From assembly GCF_030323265.1 (NCBI RefSeq), contig NZ_CP104992.1:3385501-3449500 (forward strand): a stretch of 64,000 bases of DNA, given 5' to 3'. Below the pieces are notes generated by a model, which saw only the letters and a list, made by a program, of their open reading frames with translations, was not told where the DNA came from and did no database searches. Shown here piece after piece: positions 27,277-36,483 of this stretch. Each line of letters starts with the position of its first letter. The first letter of the stretch is position 1. Made by a program: the position numbers and the translations under genes. The DNA is from Terrirhizobium terrae (GTDB taxonomy: Bacteria > Pseudomonadota > Alphaproteobacteria > Rhizobiales > Rhizobiaceae).

Positions 27277-27403
27277 ATTGCATTCGTGCCTTGACACTAC
27301 GCCAAAAAATATCGTCCGCATGACGGTTCCATGACTGGTCGAGCCCGCGAAATCGCCATACACTTCGTAAATGGTCACCATCGCAGGAGGAGGCGTTTGT
27401 GTG

Positions 27404-27613
27404 ATGTCCATCAATCTGACGGAACGGTCCTATGAAAGGCCGCCGGCGTCGGGGAAACCGCGTTCGGTTCCCTATCTCAGGCTGGTCCATTCGGCTGAAA
27501 CTGCCCATAGCGCTGACGAGCAAGAGGAGAGTGGACGCAATATCCCCTTTGCTCTTGTCATCGGCGCAACCGCAATCGCCATCATCGGCGTGGCAGCTCT
27601 GTGGCTGACATGA
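27404..27613 (+). CDS. Small protein with C-terminal membrane anchor
   Basis: The product has 69 residues from the ATG at 27404, preceded by AGGAGGAGG at 27385-27393 and a possible GTG at 27401. The N-terminal two thirds are polar (with SYERPPASGKPRSVPYLR). The last 20 residues are one hydrophobic helix (ALVIGATAIAIIGVAALWLT). It is probably a tail-anchored inner-membrane protein. I recognise no family. It lies in the position where glpX is found between hom and recJ in several rhizobia. Confidence 0.6.
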   Translation: MSINLTERSYERPPASGKPRSVPYLRLVHSAETAHSADEQEESGRNIPFALVIGATAIAIIGVAALWLT

Positions 27614-27685
27614 ACTGTTTTTCGCCGCCGTGGCGGTGATATGAAAAACATTCCGGTTCTGCTTGTCATCGGCTAAGGATAGCCG

Positions 27686-29519
27686 ATGACCACGAAGCCA
27701 TTTTCCCCACTCTATCCTCCGGAGCCCGCCGATCCGGTCCAGCGGGCCTTTCTCGGTGTCGAGAAATCCGCCGGCGACCAGCGCTGGGTCTCGCGCCTTG
27801 ATCAGGCTGCCCAGAACCGGGCGCTTGCTATGGCGCAGATACATGGAATTCCGGAAATCGTGGCGAGAGTGCTTGCGGGGCGTGGCGTGGCTCTGGACGA
27901 TGCGCTGGCCTTTCTCGATCCGACGATCCGATCGCTGATGCCCGAGCCTTTCTCGCTGACGGACTGCGACAAGGCGGCAGCGCGGATCATGGCGGCCATC
28001 CGCAATCGGGAAAGGGTGGCGATCTTCGGTGACTACGATGTCGACGGAGCATCTTCCTCCGCACTTCTCTACCGCTTCCTCAAGCATTTCGATGTAGATG
28101 CCGAAATCTACATCCCCGATCGCATATTTGAAGGCTATGGGCCGAACGTTGCGGCGATGGAGCAGCTTGTCGGCCGCGGGGCTCAGCTGATCGTCACGGT
28201 GGACTGCGGCTCAACGAGCCATGATCTGCTGGCGGCAGCAGCGAAACTCGGCTGCGATGTCGTGGTAATCGATCATCACCAGATGGGGCACGAACTCCCA
28301 ACCGCCGTTGCGCTCGTCAATCCGAACCGCGAAGACGACCTTTCCGGCCAGGGCCATCTCTGCGCCGCCGGTGTCGTGTTCATGGTTCTGGTGGGAACGG
28401 CTCGAATGTTGCGCGAGGCGGGAGATCGGCGCGCGGCAAGCCTCGATCTGCTTTCCTGGATTGATCTCGTGGCGCTCGCGACCGTCTGCGACGTCGTGCC
28501 GTTGAAGGGATTGAACCGCGCCTATGTGGTCAAGGGCCTCGTCGCTGCGCGCCACATGTCCAATGCCGGCCTTGCGGCGCTGTTCCGCAAGGCGGGCCTC
28601 GCCGGGCCGGTTACGCCCTATCATTTCGGTTTTCTCATCGGCCCGCGAATCAATGCCGGCGGTCGCATCAGCGATGCGGCGCTCGGAAGCCGTTCTGCTG
28701 ACGCTCGACGATACGGTTGAGGCGGAGGAAATCGCCGCGCGCCTCGATGAACTCAATCGCGAGCGCCAGGCGATGGAGGCGGTGATGCTTGCCGAGGCCG
28801 AGGCGGAAGTGCTGGCGGAATATGGCGACGGGGAGGGGGCAAGCGTGCTCGTCACCGCTCGCGAAAACTGGCATGCGGGAATTGTCGGCCTGCTGGCAGC
28901 GCGCCTGAAGGAAAAGTTCAAGCGACCGGCTTTCGCCATCGCCTTTGATCCATCGGGCAAGGGAACCGGCTCCGGTCGGTCCATTAATGGCTTTGACATG
29001 GGGCATATGGTGCGTGAAGCCGTCGAGAAGGGGCTTCTTGTGAAAGGCGGCGGCCATGCCATGGCTGCTGGACTGACCGTCGAACGTTCAAAACTTGGCG
29101 CCCTGCGAGCCTTCTTCGATGAGAGGGCATCCGAGCGCGTGCCGTCGCTCGTCGCCAGCCACTCCCTGAAGATCGACGGCGCCTTGTCCGCCTCCGGCGC
29201 AACGATCGATCTGTTCGACCAGCTGGAAAAAGCCGGTCCTTATGGATCGGGGCATCCTCAGCCGGTCTTCGCTCTTCCCTCTCACAGGCTGAAGGATGCG
29301 CGCCAGGTGGGTACATCCCATATCAAGATCACGCTGGAGGCTGCCGATGGCACGCGGCTCGACGGTATAGCCTTTCGGGCCGTCGACACGCCGCTCGGCA
29401 ATCTTCTCCTCAAGGCGCGGGGCATGCAGATCCATGTCGCTGGAAGCCTTAGCGCCGATTACTGGCAGGGCAACCGGCGCGTCCAGATTCGGATTCTGGA
29501 TGCGGCGCCATCGAACTGA
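27686..29519 (+). CDS. recJ: Single-stranded-DNA-specific exonuclease RecJ, frameshifted
   Basis: RecJ is a 5'-3' ssDNA exonuclease of the RecF pathway and mismatch repair. DHH-family motifs are clear: FGDYDVDGASSSALLYRFL, IVTVDCG, VVIDHHQMG, and the DHHA1 domain with VKGGGHAMAAGLTVE. The frame breaks at about 28693, where an extra T (CCGTTCTG for CCGTCTG) interrupts GGRISDAALGSRLLTLDDTV. The corrected length is about 610 residues, normal for the family. The start ATG at 27686 lies 72 bases after the small membrane-protein gene. Confidence 0.92.
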
Positions 29520-29555
29520 ATGCGCGCAAGTCGTGACGGAAAGCGTAAGGGGAAG

Positions 29556-29630
29556 TGGCACGCCCTAGGGGAGTCGAACCCCTCTTTTCAGAATGAAAAT
29601 CTGACGTCCTAACCGATAGACGAAGGGCGC
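29556..29630 (-). tRNA. tRNA-Glu (TTC), copy 1 of 3
   Basis: The acceptor arms are GCGCCCT and AGGGCGT. The anticodon arm has TTC within ATTTTCATT. The T arm is GAGGGGTTCGACTCCCC and CCA is encoded. The 75 bases are identical in the three copies. Confidence 0.95.
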
Positions 29631-29771
29631 GTGCGGTGAGCGCTCTCTTAGGGGTGAGAAACGAAGACTGCAAGTGAAAAATGCGTTTTCTCCCCAAAAC
29701 GAATTCAAAAGAACACGCATTCGCGGATCGCGAATTGGATCGCTCAAACAATGACTTGGGAGGAGGAGAAG

Positions 29772-29846
29772 TGGCACGCCCTAGGGGAGTCGAACCCCTC
29801 TTTTCAGAATGAAAATCTGACGTCCTAACCGATAGACGAAGGGCGC
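29772..29846 (-). tRNA. tRNA-Glu (TTC), copy 2 of 3
   Basis: This is an identical 75-base copy, 141 bases from the first. The spacer shares the flanking elements GGTGAGCGC after one end and CAAACAATGACTTG before the other, which suggests duplication of a unit larger than the tRNA. Confidence 0.95.
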
Positions 29847-29990
29847 GTGTTGGTGAGCGCCCTTATAGGGGGAGGTTCTGAGACCGCAAGCGCTAAAATG
29901 CACTTTTTCACAGCCGGGATCACAAAATTCCACGTCTCGGAGAAATCCGATTTTACGAATTCAAACAATAACTTGAGAAGATGGGGGAAG

Positions 29991-30065
29991 TGGCACGCCC
30001 TAGGGGAGTCGAACCCCTCTTTTCAGAATGAAAATCTGACGTCCTAACCGATAGACGAAGGGCGC
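29991..30065 (-). tRNA. tRNA-Glu (TTC), copy 3 of 3
   Basis: This is the third identical copy, 144 bases from the second. The flank CAAACAATAACTTG recurs in its spacer. It is probably the first transcribed of the three, because all read leftward. Confidence 0.95.
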
Positions 30066-30184
30066 GTGCGGTGAGCGCCCTTATAGAGAGGTGATTTCTT
30101 TCCCGCAAGCCGGAAAACGCGGTTTTTTGCAAAAAAATGACAGTCGCGAAACGAAGCTCGGCGCCGCTGAAAAAAACGGAAAAA

Positions 30185-30754
30185 TCAGCAGCTTAGCGGA
30201 GCACCATTGGCATCGGTGCCGCAATTGGTCGGCTGTGCGCTGAAGACGCTCCTGGTCGCTGCATTCATGTGGCCGCTCTGCGGGACTGATCCCGCTGTCC
30301 CGGCCGCAGGCGCGGTGGCACCGTCGGTCATCTGGGCCGGCGGCGGTGCTGCCGCCATCGGTGAAGAAAAGATGCTGAAGCTGCCTGCCCGCACGCCTGT
30401 GGGCTGGGTTGCGAGGCCTGAGATGGACGGTGAGGCCTGCCCGGGCATCGTGCCTTCCGGCAGTCCGGCCGTATTGGCCTGTCCGCCGGCGGGCATTCGA
30501 TTACCTGTCTGTGCTTGGCGTGCGCCGGTCGAAACCATAGGATCTACGTATTTTCCGGAAGCTGAAGCGCCGCTTTTGGCGACAGTTTCCCTGGACTCGG
30601 CAACAGTCGTTTCGGCCGTACCATCCCCCGCATCCGCCGTCTTGCTGGCCGTATTGCATGAGGTGAGAATCAAGACGCAGCATGCGGCGAGCGCGATACG
30701 GATTTGCCGATCACGATGGCGGGTGATGTTTTTCCAGGCGTTGTTCACTGGCAT
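30185..30754 (-). CDS. Putative lipoprotein, low-complexity
   Basis: The product has 189 residues from the ATG at 30752-30754. A basic N terminus (NNAWKNITRHRDRQIR) precedes a hydrophobic stretch ending in the lipobox LTSC. The mature part is rich in Ala, Gly, Thr, Pro and Gln and lacks recognisable domains. The C terminus has two cysteines (NCGTDANGAPLSC) that could pair. An in-frame upstream ATG at 30781 would add 9 residues. It is probably an envelope lipoprotein of unknown function, known as hypothetical in rhizobia. Confidence 0.7.
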   Translation of the reverse strand: MPVNNAWKNITRHRDRQIRIALAACCVLILTSCNTASKTADAGDGTAETTVAESRETVAKSGASASGKYVDPMVSTGARQAQTGNRMPAGGQANTAGLPEGTMPGQASPSISGLATQPTGVRAGSFSIFSSPMAAAPPPAQMTDGATAPAAGTAGSVPQSGHMNAATRSVFSAQPTNCGTDANGAPLSC

Positions 30755-30874
30755 GCCCCTGATGCGCGAATCACGCGGCAAGAATCACCGCGATGGCATC
30801 TTATGGCAAGGGTAGGCGGTGCAATGCCTGGGGAGGATGATGGAGGCGAGCAGGCCGCCTCCACCAGAAATAAA

Positions 30875-31315
30875 TCACCAGCTGCCGGTGTTTGGCATCG
30901 ATGCCCAGGGCTCGGCTGAAGGAAGGCTGCCGTCCTTCTGCAGGATTTCGATCGAGATACCGTCCGGCGAGCGCACGAAGGCCATGCGGCCGTCGCGCGG
31001 CGGGCGGTTGATGGTCACGCCGTTCTTCTGCAGGTGCTCGCAGAATTCATAGATATTGTCGACTTCATAGGCGAGGTGGCCGAAGTTGCGGCCGCCCGTA
31101 TAATCCTCGGTATCCCAGTTATAGGTAAGCTCGATGCAAGGGGCGAGTTTCTCCTTCGCTTCGCCAAGATCGTCCCGTGCGGCGAGGAAGACGAGTGTGA
31201 AGCGACCCTGCTCGTTTTCTGTCCTGCGGATCTCTTTCAGTCCGAAGAGCGTTTCGTAGAAATGAAGAGAAGCATCCAGATCTTTGACCCGGACCATGGT
31301 ATGAAGATAGCGCAT
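30875..31315 (-). CDS. gloA: Lactoylglutathione lyase (glyoxalase I)
   Basis: Glyoxalase I isomerises the glutathione-methylglyoxal hemithioacetal to S-lactoylglutathione. The 146-residue protein has two beta-alpha-beta-beta-beta modules. It shows MRYLHTMVRVKDLDASLHFY (metal ligand His5), ELTYNWDTEDYTGGRNFGHLAYEV and the C-terminal metal glutamate in DGISIEILQKD. Its length matches the E. coli Ni(II)-type enzyme plus a short tail. Confidence 0.95.
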   Translation of the reverse strand: MRYLHTMVRVKDLDASLHFYETLFGLKEIRRTENEQGRFTLVFLAARDDLGEAKEKLAPCIELTYNWDTEDYTGGRNFGHLAYEVDNIYEFCEHLQKNGVTINRPPRDGRMAFVRSPDGISIEILQKDGSLPSAEPWASMPNTGSW

Positions 31316-31511
31316 TTCTGCCCCCTGATGATGCGGTTTGGCCGCTGGGATATGGAGCAGGCACCAGTTTGGAGCAAGCCACCAGCAATAGAAAGAGGAT
31401 GAATAAGAAGAAGACGGGACTTGCGCTGGACGGTTGGCGCGATGTTAATCTATCCTCTAAGAATCAGTTAACCGTCAGGTAGTGGCGCGTAACCGAGGGG
31501 CCGACAGGGAT

Positions 31512-32090
31512 ATGGCAGACAGGATGTCATCGAAGGGCGTCGTCAGTTTCGAGGAGCTTGCAGGCGAGCCTGTAGACCTCATCGAAATCACGGGCGTCGT
31601 GAAATGGTTCGATGTCGCCAAGGGCTTTGGCTTCATCGTGCCCGATAATGGAATGCAGGACGTGCTTCTCCACGTTACCTGCCTGCGCCGTGACGGATAC
31701 CAGACGATCCTGGAGGGAACGCGCATTGTCGCGATGATCCAGAAGCGCGATCGCGGCTATCAGGCCTTCCGCATTCTGTCGATGGATCAGTCGACGGCTG
31801 TTCATCCCTCGCAGCTGCCGCCGGTCCGCACCCATGTTCAGGTAACGCCGACGAGCGGTCTGGAGCGGGCGCTGGTCAAGTGGTTCAACCGCACCAAGGG
31901 GTTTGGATTCCTGACGCGCGGCGAGGGGACCGAAGACATTTTCGTCCATATGGAAACCCTGCGTCGCTTCGGCCTTACCGAATTGCGTCCGGGACAGGTC
32001 GTTCTGGTTCGCTTTGGACCCGGCGACAAGGGCCTGATGGCTGCCGAAATCCATCCGGACAACGTCGCGCCGGTCAGCCGGTCGCACTGA
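31512..32090 (+). CDS. Two-domain cold-shock protein
   Basis: The product has 192 residues with two cold-shock domains, at about 27-90 and 118-182. Each has the RNA-binding motifs: GVVKWFDVAKGFGFI and DVLLHV in the first, ALVKWFNRTKGFGFL and DIFVHM in the second. Double-domain CSPs are typical of alphaproteobacteria (for example Caulobacter CspC and CspD) and act as RNA or ssDNA chaperones. The ATG at 31512 follows ACAGGGAT. Its stop is 2 bases from the next ATG, so it is co-translated with the DUF192 gene. Confidence 0.9.
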   Translation: MADRMSSKGVVSFEELAGEPVDLIEITGVVKWFDVAKGFGFIVPDNGMQDVLLHVTCLRRDGYQTILEGTRIVAMIQKRDRGYQAFRILSMDQSTAVHPSQLPPVRTHVQVTPTSGLERALVKWFNRTKGFGFLTRGEGTEDIFVHMETLRRFGLTELRPGQVVLVRFGPGDKGLMAAEIHPDNVAPVSRSH

Positions 32091-32092
32091 CA

Positions 32093-32584
32093 ATGGGCGC
32101 GGCCGTTTCTTCACTGGTGAAGGGCGTCGCGCTGGCGTTTTTCCTGCTCTTCGCGTTCGCTGCGTCAGCCCAGGATGCCACGCAGGACGTCAAGTTCTCG
32201 AAGGCGGAACTGACGATCAAGACAGCCGGCGGCCGCTATTATCCCTTCAGCGTGGAACTGGCTCTCAACGACGCGCAGCGTGCCCAAGGGCTCATGTTCC
32301 GCCAGCAGATGGATGCCGATCACGGCATGCTCTTCGATTTCGGCTCGACGCGCCGCGTGTCGATGTGGATGGAAAACACTGTCCTCGCACTCGACATGGT
32401 CTTCATCCAGAGCGACGGCACGATCTCCCATATCCATCAGAACGCCGTCCCGTATTCCCGCGACATCATCGATCTGCACGGTCCGGTGAAATATGTGCTC
32501 GAGTTGAATGCCGGCCGCACCCGCGCGCTTGGCATCAGGGTCGGCGACAAGGTCATCGGCGCCCCGCTCGGCACCAGCGGCTGA
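32093..32584 (+). CDS. DUF192 family exported protein
   Basis: The product has 163 residues. A signal peptide (ALAFFLLFAFAASAQ, cleavage near residue 26) precedes a DUF192 domain with the core LNDAQRAQGLMFRQQMDADH and MLFDFGSTRRVSMWMENTVL. Its function is unknown; the fold was solved for a homologue but has no assigned activity. It follows the cold-shock gene with almost no gap, an arrangement that recurs in rhizobia. Confidence 0.85.
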   Translation: MGAAVSSLVKGVALAFFLLFAFAASAQDATQDVKFSKAELTIKTAGGRYYPFSVELALNDAQRAQGLMFRQQMDADHGMLFDFGSTRRVSMWMENTVLALDMVFIQSDGTISHIHQNAVPYSRDIIDLHGPVKYVLELNAGRTRALGIRVGDKVIGAPLGTSG

Positions 32585-32680
32585 GCCTCGGCCGAGTTCG
32601 CAGTCCAATATCCAACGATTTCCTCGTTTTTGCTGTTGCGGGCTTCACAGGAACCGTGTATCTCGCCAGCACCCTTGGAA

Positions 32681-32757
<77 letters not shown>

Positions 32758-33206
32758 TGGAAATCCTTCAATTAAAAGGATTTCCGAATTTCCCCTTCAT
32801 GAATTTCATGTTGCCATGCGAATGCGTTGTGAGAGCAGTCCGCTTTTGACGGACTCGCTGCCGTTGTTTTTTGCAATCTGCCGGTCTCACTGCGCTCTGC
32901 GCGTTTGCGCAGTACGAGCTTCTACTCGCCGAATAGATATCCAAATTTACGGGAAAGTCGCGTTGCCCGCAGGCTGCGAAATGGGGATAGAATTCGCCAA
33001 GTCAATCCTCAGCCGCCGCCTCAGCTTGGTGGACCAACTCGGCGAATTCTATTAGAAAAAACTAAAATAAAACTTGATGAAACGCAAGCTCTGCCGCTGA
33101 TAAAACGCCATGAAAATTCTTCATGGCTCTGATCGCATCGGGCAGATGGTTTTCCGGTGGCGCTTCGCTTATGAAGGCTCGACCTGTTCACGATCGGATT
33201 GCGCCC
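32758..33206. other. 449-base region without a convincing gene
   Basis: No coding frame here shows family similarity or a ribosome binding site. Composition is more AT-rich than the flanks. The only structure I see is an imperfect inverted repeat: GAATTCGCCAAGT at 32990-33002 and ACTCGGCGAATTC at 33037-33049 (12 of 13 bases pair), with a further GC-rich core between them. It could be a stem-loop or an old insertion scar downstream of tRNA-Pro. The pdxJ promoter should lie at its right end. Confidence 0.4.
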
Positions 33207-33959
33207 ATGCCCACGTCATTGTCCGTCAATCTCAACGCCGTCGCCATGTTGCGTAATCGCCGCGACCTGCCCTGGCCGAGCGTCGAAGGGCTTGGACGGA
33301 TCGCGCTTCAGGCTGGCGCTGCTGGCTTGACGGTGCATCCGCGCCCCGACCAGCGTCATATCCGCTTTTCCGACCTCCCGGTGATCCGCGCCTTGATCGA
33401 CGATGAGTTTCCGCACGCGGAGTTCAACATCGAGGGATATCCCAGCGAGGACTTTCTGGCACTCTGCGAGCGGATCGAGCCGGAACAGGTGACACTGGTA
33501 CCCGACGATCCCGCCCAGGCGACCTCGGACCACGGCTTCGATTTTCGCGCCTCCGGCGAGATGCTGAAGCCGATCGTCGCGCGTCTGAAAAAGGCCGGCA
33601 TGCGCGTCTCGCTGTTTGCCGATGGCGATGGCGACGTAGAGGTCATCAAGCTCGCCAAGGCCACCGGCGCCGATCGCATCGAACTCTATACCGGTCCCTA
33701 TGGCGGCTGCTTCGAGGATCCCGAACGGGCCGCCAAAGAACTCGATCTTCTCGGTCGCACCGCCGATGCTGCCTTTGCGGAAGGTCTCGACGTCAATGCC
33801 GGGCATGATCTGACCGTCGCCAATCTGCCGGCGCTGATCGCGCGCATCCCCGCGCTTGCGGAAGTCTCGATTGGTCACGGACTGACCGCTGATGCGCTGG
33901 AATACGGCATGGCCGAGACCGTGCGACGCTTCCGCCGAGCCTGCGGGCAGGCGGTCTGA
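33207..33959 (+). CDS. pdxJ: Pyridoxine 5'-phosphate synthase
   Basis: PdxJ condenses 1-deoxy-xylulose 5-phosphate with 3-amino-2-oxopropyl phosphate in the DXP-dependent vitamin B6 pathway. The 250-residue TIM barrel shows SVNLNAVAMLRNRRDLPWPS at the N terminus, LTVHPRPDQRHIRFSDLPV, FNIEGYPSEDFL, QVTLVPDDPAQATSDHG and ELYTGPYGG. The last strand has EVSIGHGLTADAL. The ATG at 33207 is taken because the conserved VNLN strand starts 6 residues later; an in-frame codon at 33123 is too far upstream. Confidence 0.95.
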   Translation: MPTSLSVNLNAVAMLRNRRDLPWPSVEGLGRIALQAGAAGLTVHPRPDQRHIRFSDLPVIRALIDDEFPHAEFNIEGYPSEDFLALCERIEPEQVTLVPDDPAQATSDHGFDFRASGEMLKPIVARLKKAGMRVSLFADGDGDVEVIKLAKATGADRIELYTGPYGGCFEDPERAAKELDLLGRTADAAFAEGLDVNAGHDLTVANLPALIARIPALAEVSIGHGLTADALEYGMAETVRRFRRACGQAV

Positions 33960-34130
33960 GGCACCTTCGCGGTCCCGCTCAAGGGATCGCAGCTATGCGC
34001 TCCGCGCATTTGTCGATGACACTAATCAAGCTAAGACAAAGTGACGCAGTTCCGTTGCGGCAGAACTGGCATATGAGCTTGCTGCATCGCAACATTGTCT
34101 TGTCATTCGTCAATCAGGAAGGCGCAGAAG

Positions 34131-35396
34131 GTGTCCAAGCATAAGATCGTTGTCGTCGGAGGAGGTTTCGGGGGATTGCAGACGGTGCATGGCCTCGACG
34201 GGGCTTCTGCCGAGATCACGCTGATCGACCGGCGCAATCACCATCTGTTCCAGCCGCTTCTCTACCAAGTCGCAACGACGGTACTGGCAACCTCGGAGAT
34301 CGCTTGGCCGATCCGTCGGCTGTATCGCGATCGCCAGGATGTCACGACGATGCTCGACGAGGTTCTGGGCGTCGATACCGAGGCAAAGGTCGTCAAGCTG
34401 GCCTCCGGCCATCAGGTTTCCTACGATACCCTGGTTCTCGCGACCGGTGCGCGTCACGCCTATTTCGGCCGTGACGAGTGGGAAAAGGTGGCTCCTGGCC
34501 TGAAGACGCTGGAAGATGCGACGACGCTGCGCCGCCGCATCCTGCTCGCCTTCGAACGTGCCGAAATGGCCGAGAAGACCGCTGAACTCGATGCCGATCT
34601 GACTTTTGCCATTATCGGTGCAGGCCCAACCGGCGTGGAAATGGCCGGCATGATCGCCGAGCTCGCCAACAAGGTGCTGCCGGCAGAATTCCGCAGGATC
34701 GACACGACGCGTACGCGCGTGATGCTGATCGAAGCAGGCCCGCGCGTTCTGCCGGCCTTCACGGAGGATCTTTCTGCCTATACCAAGGGCGCGCTCGAAA
34801 AGCTCGGCGTCGAGGTTCATGTCGGCAAGCCGGTGACCGCCATCACCGAGGACGGCGTCACCGTCGGTGAAGTCTTCATTCCCTGCAAGACGGTGATCTG
34901 GGCGGCAGGCGTTCAAGCCTCGCCGGCGGCCCGCTGGATCGGCTCCGAGGCCGATCGGGCAGGGCGCGCCATCGTCGGTCCCGACCTTTCGGTCGAGAAG
35001 GACCCGAACATTTTCGTCATCGGCGACACGGCTTTCGTCAAGCAGGACGATGGCAAGCCTGTTCCGGGCATTGCACCTGCGGCGAAGCAGCAGGGTTCCT
35101 ACGTGGCCAAGGTGATCAAGGCGCGGCTTGCGAACAAGCCGGCGCCGGCACCATTCCACTACAAGCACCAAGGCAGCCTTGCGACGATCGGCAAGCGCGC
35201 CGCCGTTATCGATTTCGGTAAGATCAAGCTCAAGGGCGGGCTGGCCTGGTGGATCTGGGGCCTTGCCCACATCTACTTCCTGATCGGCACCCGCTCGCGC
35301 TTTGCCGTCGCGTGGAGCTGGCTTTGGATCTACCTGTCCGGCCAGCACAGCGCCCGCCTGATCACTCAGAAAGAAACGCTCAAGGACGAATCCTGA
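34131..35396 (+). CDS. Type II NADH:quinone dehydrogenase (NDH-2 like)
   Basis: This is a single-subunit flavoprotein that passes electrons from NADH to quinone without pumping protons. The 421-residue protein has FAD-binding VVVGGGFGGLQTVHGL at residues 6-21, the NADH-binding FAIIGAGPTGVEMAGM, the second FAD motif NIFVIGDTAFVKQD, and the quinone-side AAKQQGSYVAKVI. A C-terminal hydrophobic region (GGLAWWIWGLAHIYFLIG) anchors it to the membrane. The GTG start at 34131 follows AGGAAGG. It ends at a terminator shared with the convergent reductase. Confidence 0.92.
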   Translation: MSKHKIVVVGGGFGGLQTVHGLDGASAEITLIDRRNHHLFQPLLYQVATTVLATSEIAWPIRRLYRDRQDVTTMLDEVLGVDTEAKVVKLASGHQVSYDTLVLATGARHAYFGRDEWEKVAPGLKTLEDATTLRRRILLAFERAEMAEKTAELDADLTFAIIGAGPTGVEMAGMIAELANKVLPAEFRRIDTTRTRVMLIEAGPRVLPAFTEDLSAYTKGALEKLGVEVHVGKPVTAITEDGVTVGEVFIPCKTVIWAAGVQASPAARWIGSEADRAGRAIVGPDLSVEKDPNIFVIGDTAFVKQDDGKPVPGIAPAAKQQGSYVAKVIKARLANKPAPAPFHYKHQGSLATIGKRAAVIDFGKIKLKGGLAWWIWGLAHIYFLIGTRSRFAVAWSWLWIYLSGQHSARLITQKETLKDES

Positions 35397-35421
35397 GTTT
35401 TCTTCCAGGCTGAATTGAAGG

Positions 35422-35458
35422 ATCCGTAGCCGATGCGATAGCCGGCTACGGATTTTTC
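35422..35458. terminator. Bidirectional terminator
   Basis: ATCCGTAGCC pairs perfectly with GGCTACGGAT, followed by TTTTTCTTT on the plus strand. It lies between the NADH dehydrogenase and the convergent NmrA-type gene. Confidence 0.85.
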
Positions 35459-35459
35459 T

Positions 35460-36344
35460 TTAGCCTGCGAGTGCGGCTTTCTGGTTCGCCAGATAAGCTT
35501 CGAGCGATTGCGGCTTGGCGCCGGTCAGTGCTTCATAGTCGCTTGTGACCAAGTCGAAATTGCCGGCGCGGATATTGGCATCGGCCGAAACCAGCATCTT
35601 CACGACGAAATCGGGAAGGCCTGCAGAAGCCATGCCGCCTGCCAGTTGCTCATCGGTAACCTGGACGACGTTCAGCGGCTTGCCGGCAGCCTTCGAGACG
35701 AGGGCGGCAATCTCTTCGGCATTCAGGCTTTCCGAGCCGGTCATTGTCACGGTCTTGTTTTTGGCCGGCGGATTGGCAAGCGCTGCCGCAGCCGCGCGTG
35801 CGCAGTCGTCACGGCTGATATTGGCGACCTTGCCGTCGCCGGTCGCCGTGTACCAGGTTCCCGTCTGCAGATTGTGAGGCATCGAGAGCAGGTAATTGTC
35901 GTCGTACCAGGCATTGCGCAGGATGGTGTAGGGAATGCCGGTCGCCTTGATCGCTTCCTCGGTCCCGAGATGGTCGGGGGCGAAGCTGACCAGAGATTTG
36001 TCCGGGTTCGGCATGGAAGTGTAGAGGATATGCTTCACGCCGGCCTTTGCCGCGGCGGCAACCGCTGCCTTGTGCTGCTTCAGGCGACCGCCCGGCGTTG
36101 CAAGCTCGTCGGTCGAGATGATCAGCACACGGTCGACACCGGCAAATGCAGCGGCAAGGCTGGCCTCGTCGTTGAAATCCGCCTTGCGCGTCTCGACACC
36201 CTTGGCGGCGATATCGGCGAGCTTTGCCGTATCGCGGCTTGCGGCAATGATGTCGCTGGCGGCGACCTTCGATGTCTCCAGCAGGTGATGCAGGACTGCG
36301 CGGCCGAGTTGACCTGCGGCACCCGTGACGAGAAGTTTGGTCAT
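35460..36344 (-). CDS. NmrA/QorB-type NAD(P)-binding oxidoreductase
   Basis: The product has 294 residues. The N-terminal Rossmann motif is LLVTGAAGQLGRAVLHHLLE, with downstream DRVLIISTDELATPGGRLKQ and YTILRNAWYDDNYL. This fits atypical SDRs such as QorB (NADPH:quinone reductase 2). The usual YXXXK catalytic motif is absent, as expected for NmrA-like members. It is divergent from a HxlR-family regulator, a pairing known from quinone-responsive QorR-type systems. Confidence 0.87.
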   Translation of the reverse strand: MTKLLVTGAAGQLGRAVLHHLLETSKVAASDIIAASRDTAKLADIAAKGVETRKADFNDEASLAAAFAGVDRVLIISTDELATPGGRLKQHKAAVAAAAKAGVKHILYTSMPNPDKSLVSFAPDHLGTEEAIKATGIPYTILRNAWYDDNYLLSMPHNLQTGTWYTATGDGKVANISRDDCARAAAAALANPPAKNKTVTMTGSESLNAEEIAALVSKAAGKPLNVVQVTDEQLAGGMASAGLPDFVVKMLVSADANIRAGNFDLVTSDYEALTGAKPQSLEAYLANQKAALAG

Positions 36345-36392
36345 GTCGTTTCCTTTTTCAAATGCCGACCGATTTGTGCGGCATGAACTATG

Positions 36393-36406
36393 GTCTCAAA
36401 AGAGAC
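36393..36406. promoter_or_regulatory. Palindrome in the QorB/HxlR divergent region
   Basis: GTCTC-AAAA-GAGAC is a perfect inverted repeat. It lies 48 bases from the reductase start and 77 from the regulator start. It is the only palindrome of note in this 139-base intergenic region and the likely binding site of the HxlR protein. Confidence 0.45.
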
Positions 36407-36483
36407 TAGCACTAGAATAGGAATTGACGGAGGGCTGTAAAGGAGGCAGGTTTGCGGGAGATCGTTACCAAAAGGGAACCACC

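Noticed and set aside
29556..30065. CRISPR-like array, because of three equal repeats with unlike spacers
   Set aside because: The repeats are complete tRNA-Glu genes of 75 bases with 140-base spacers, not CRISPR repeats, and no cas genes are present.
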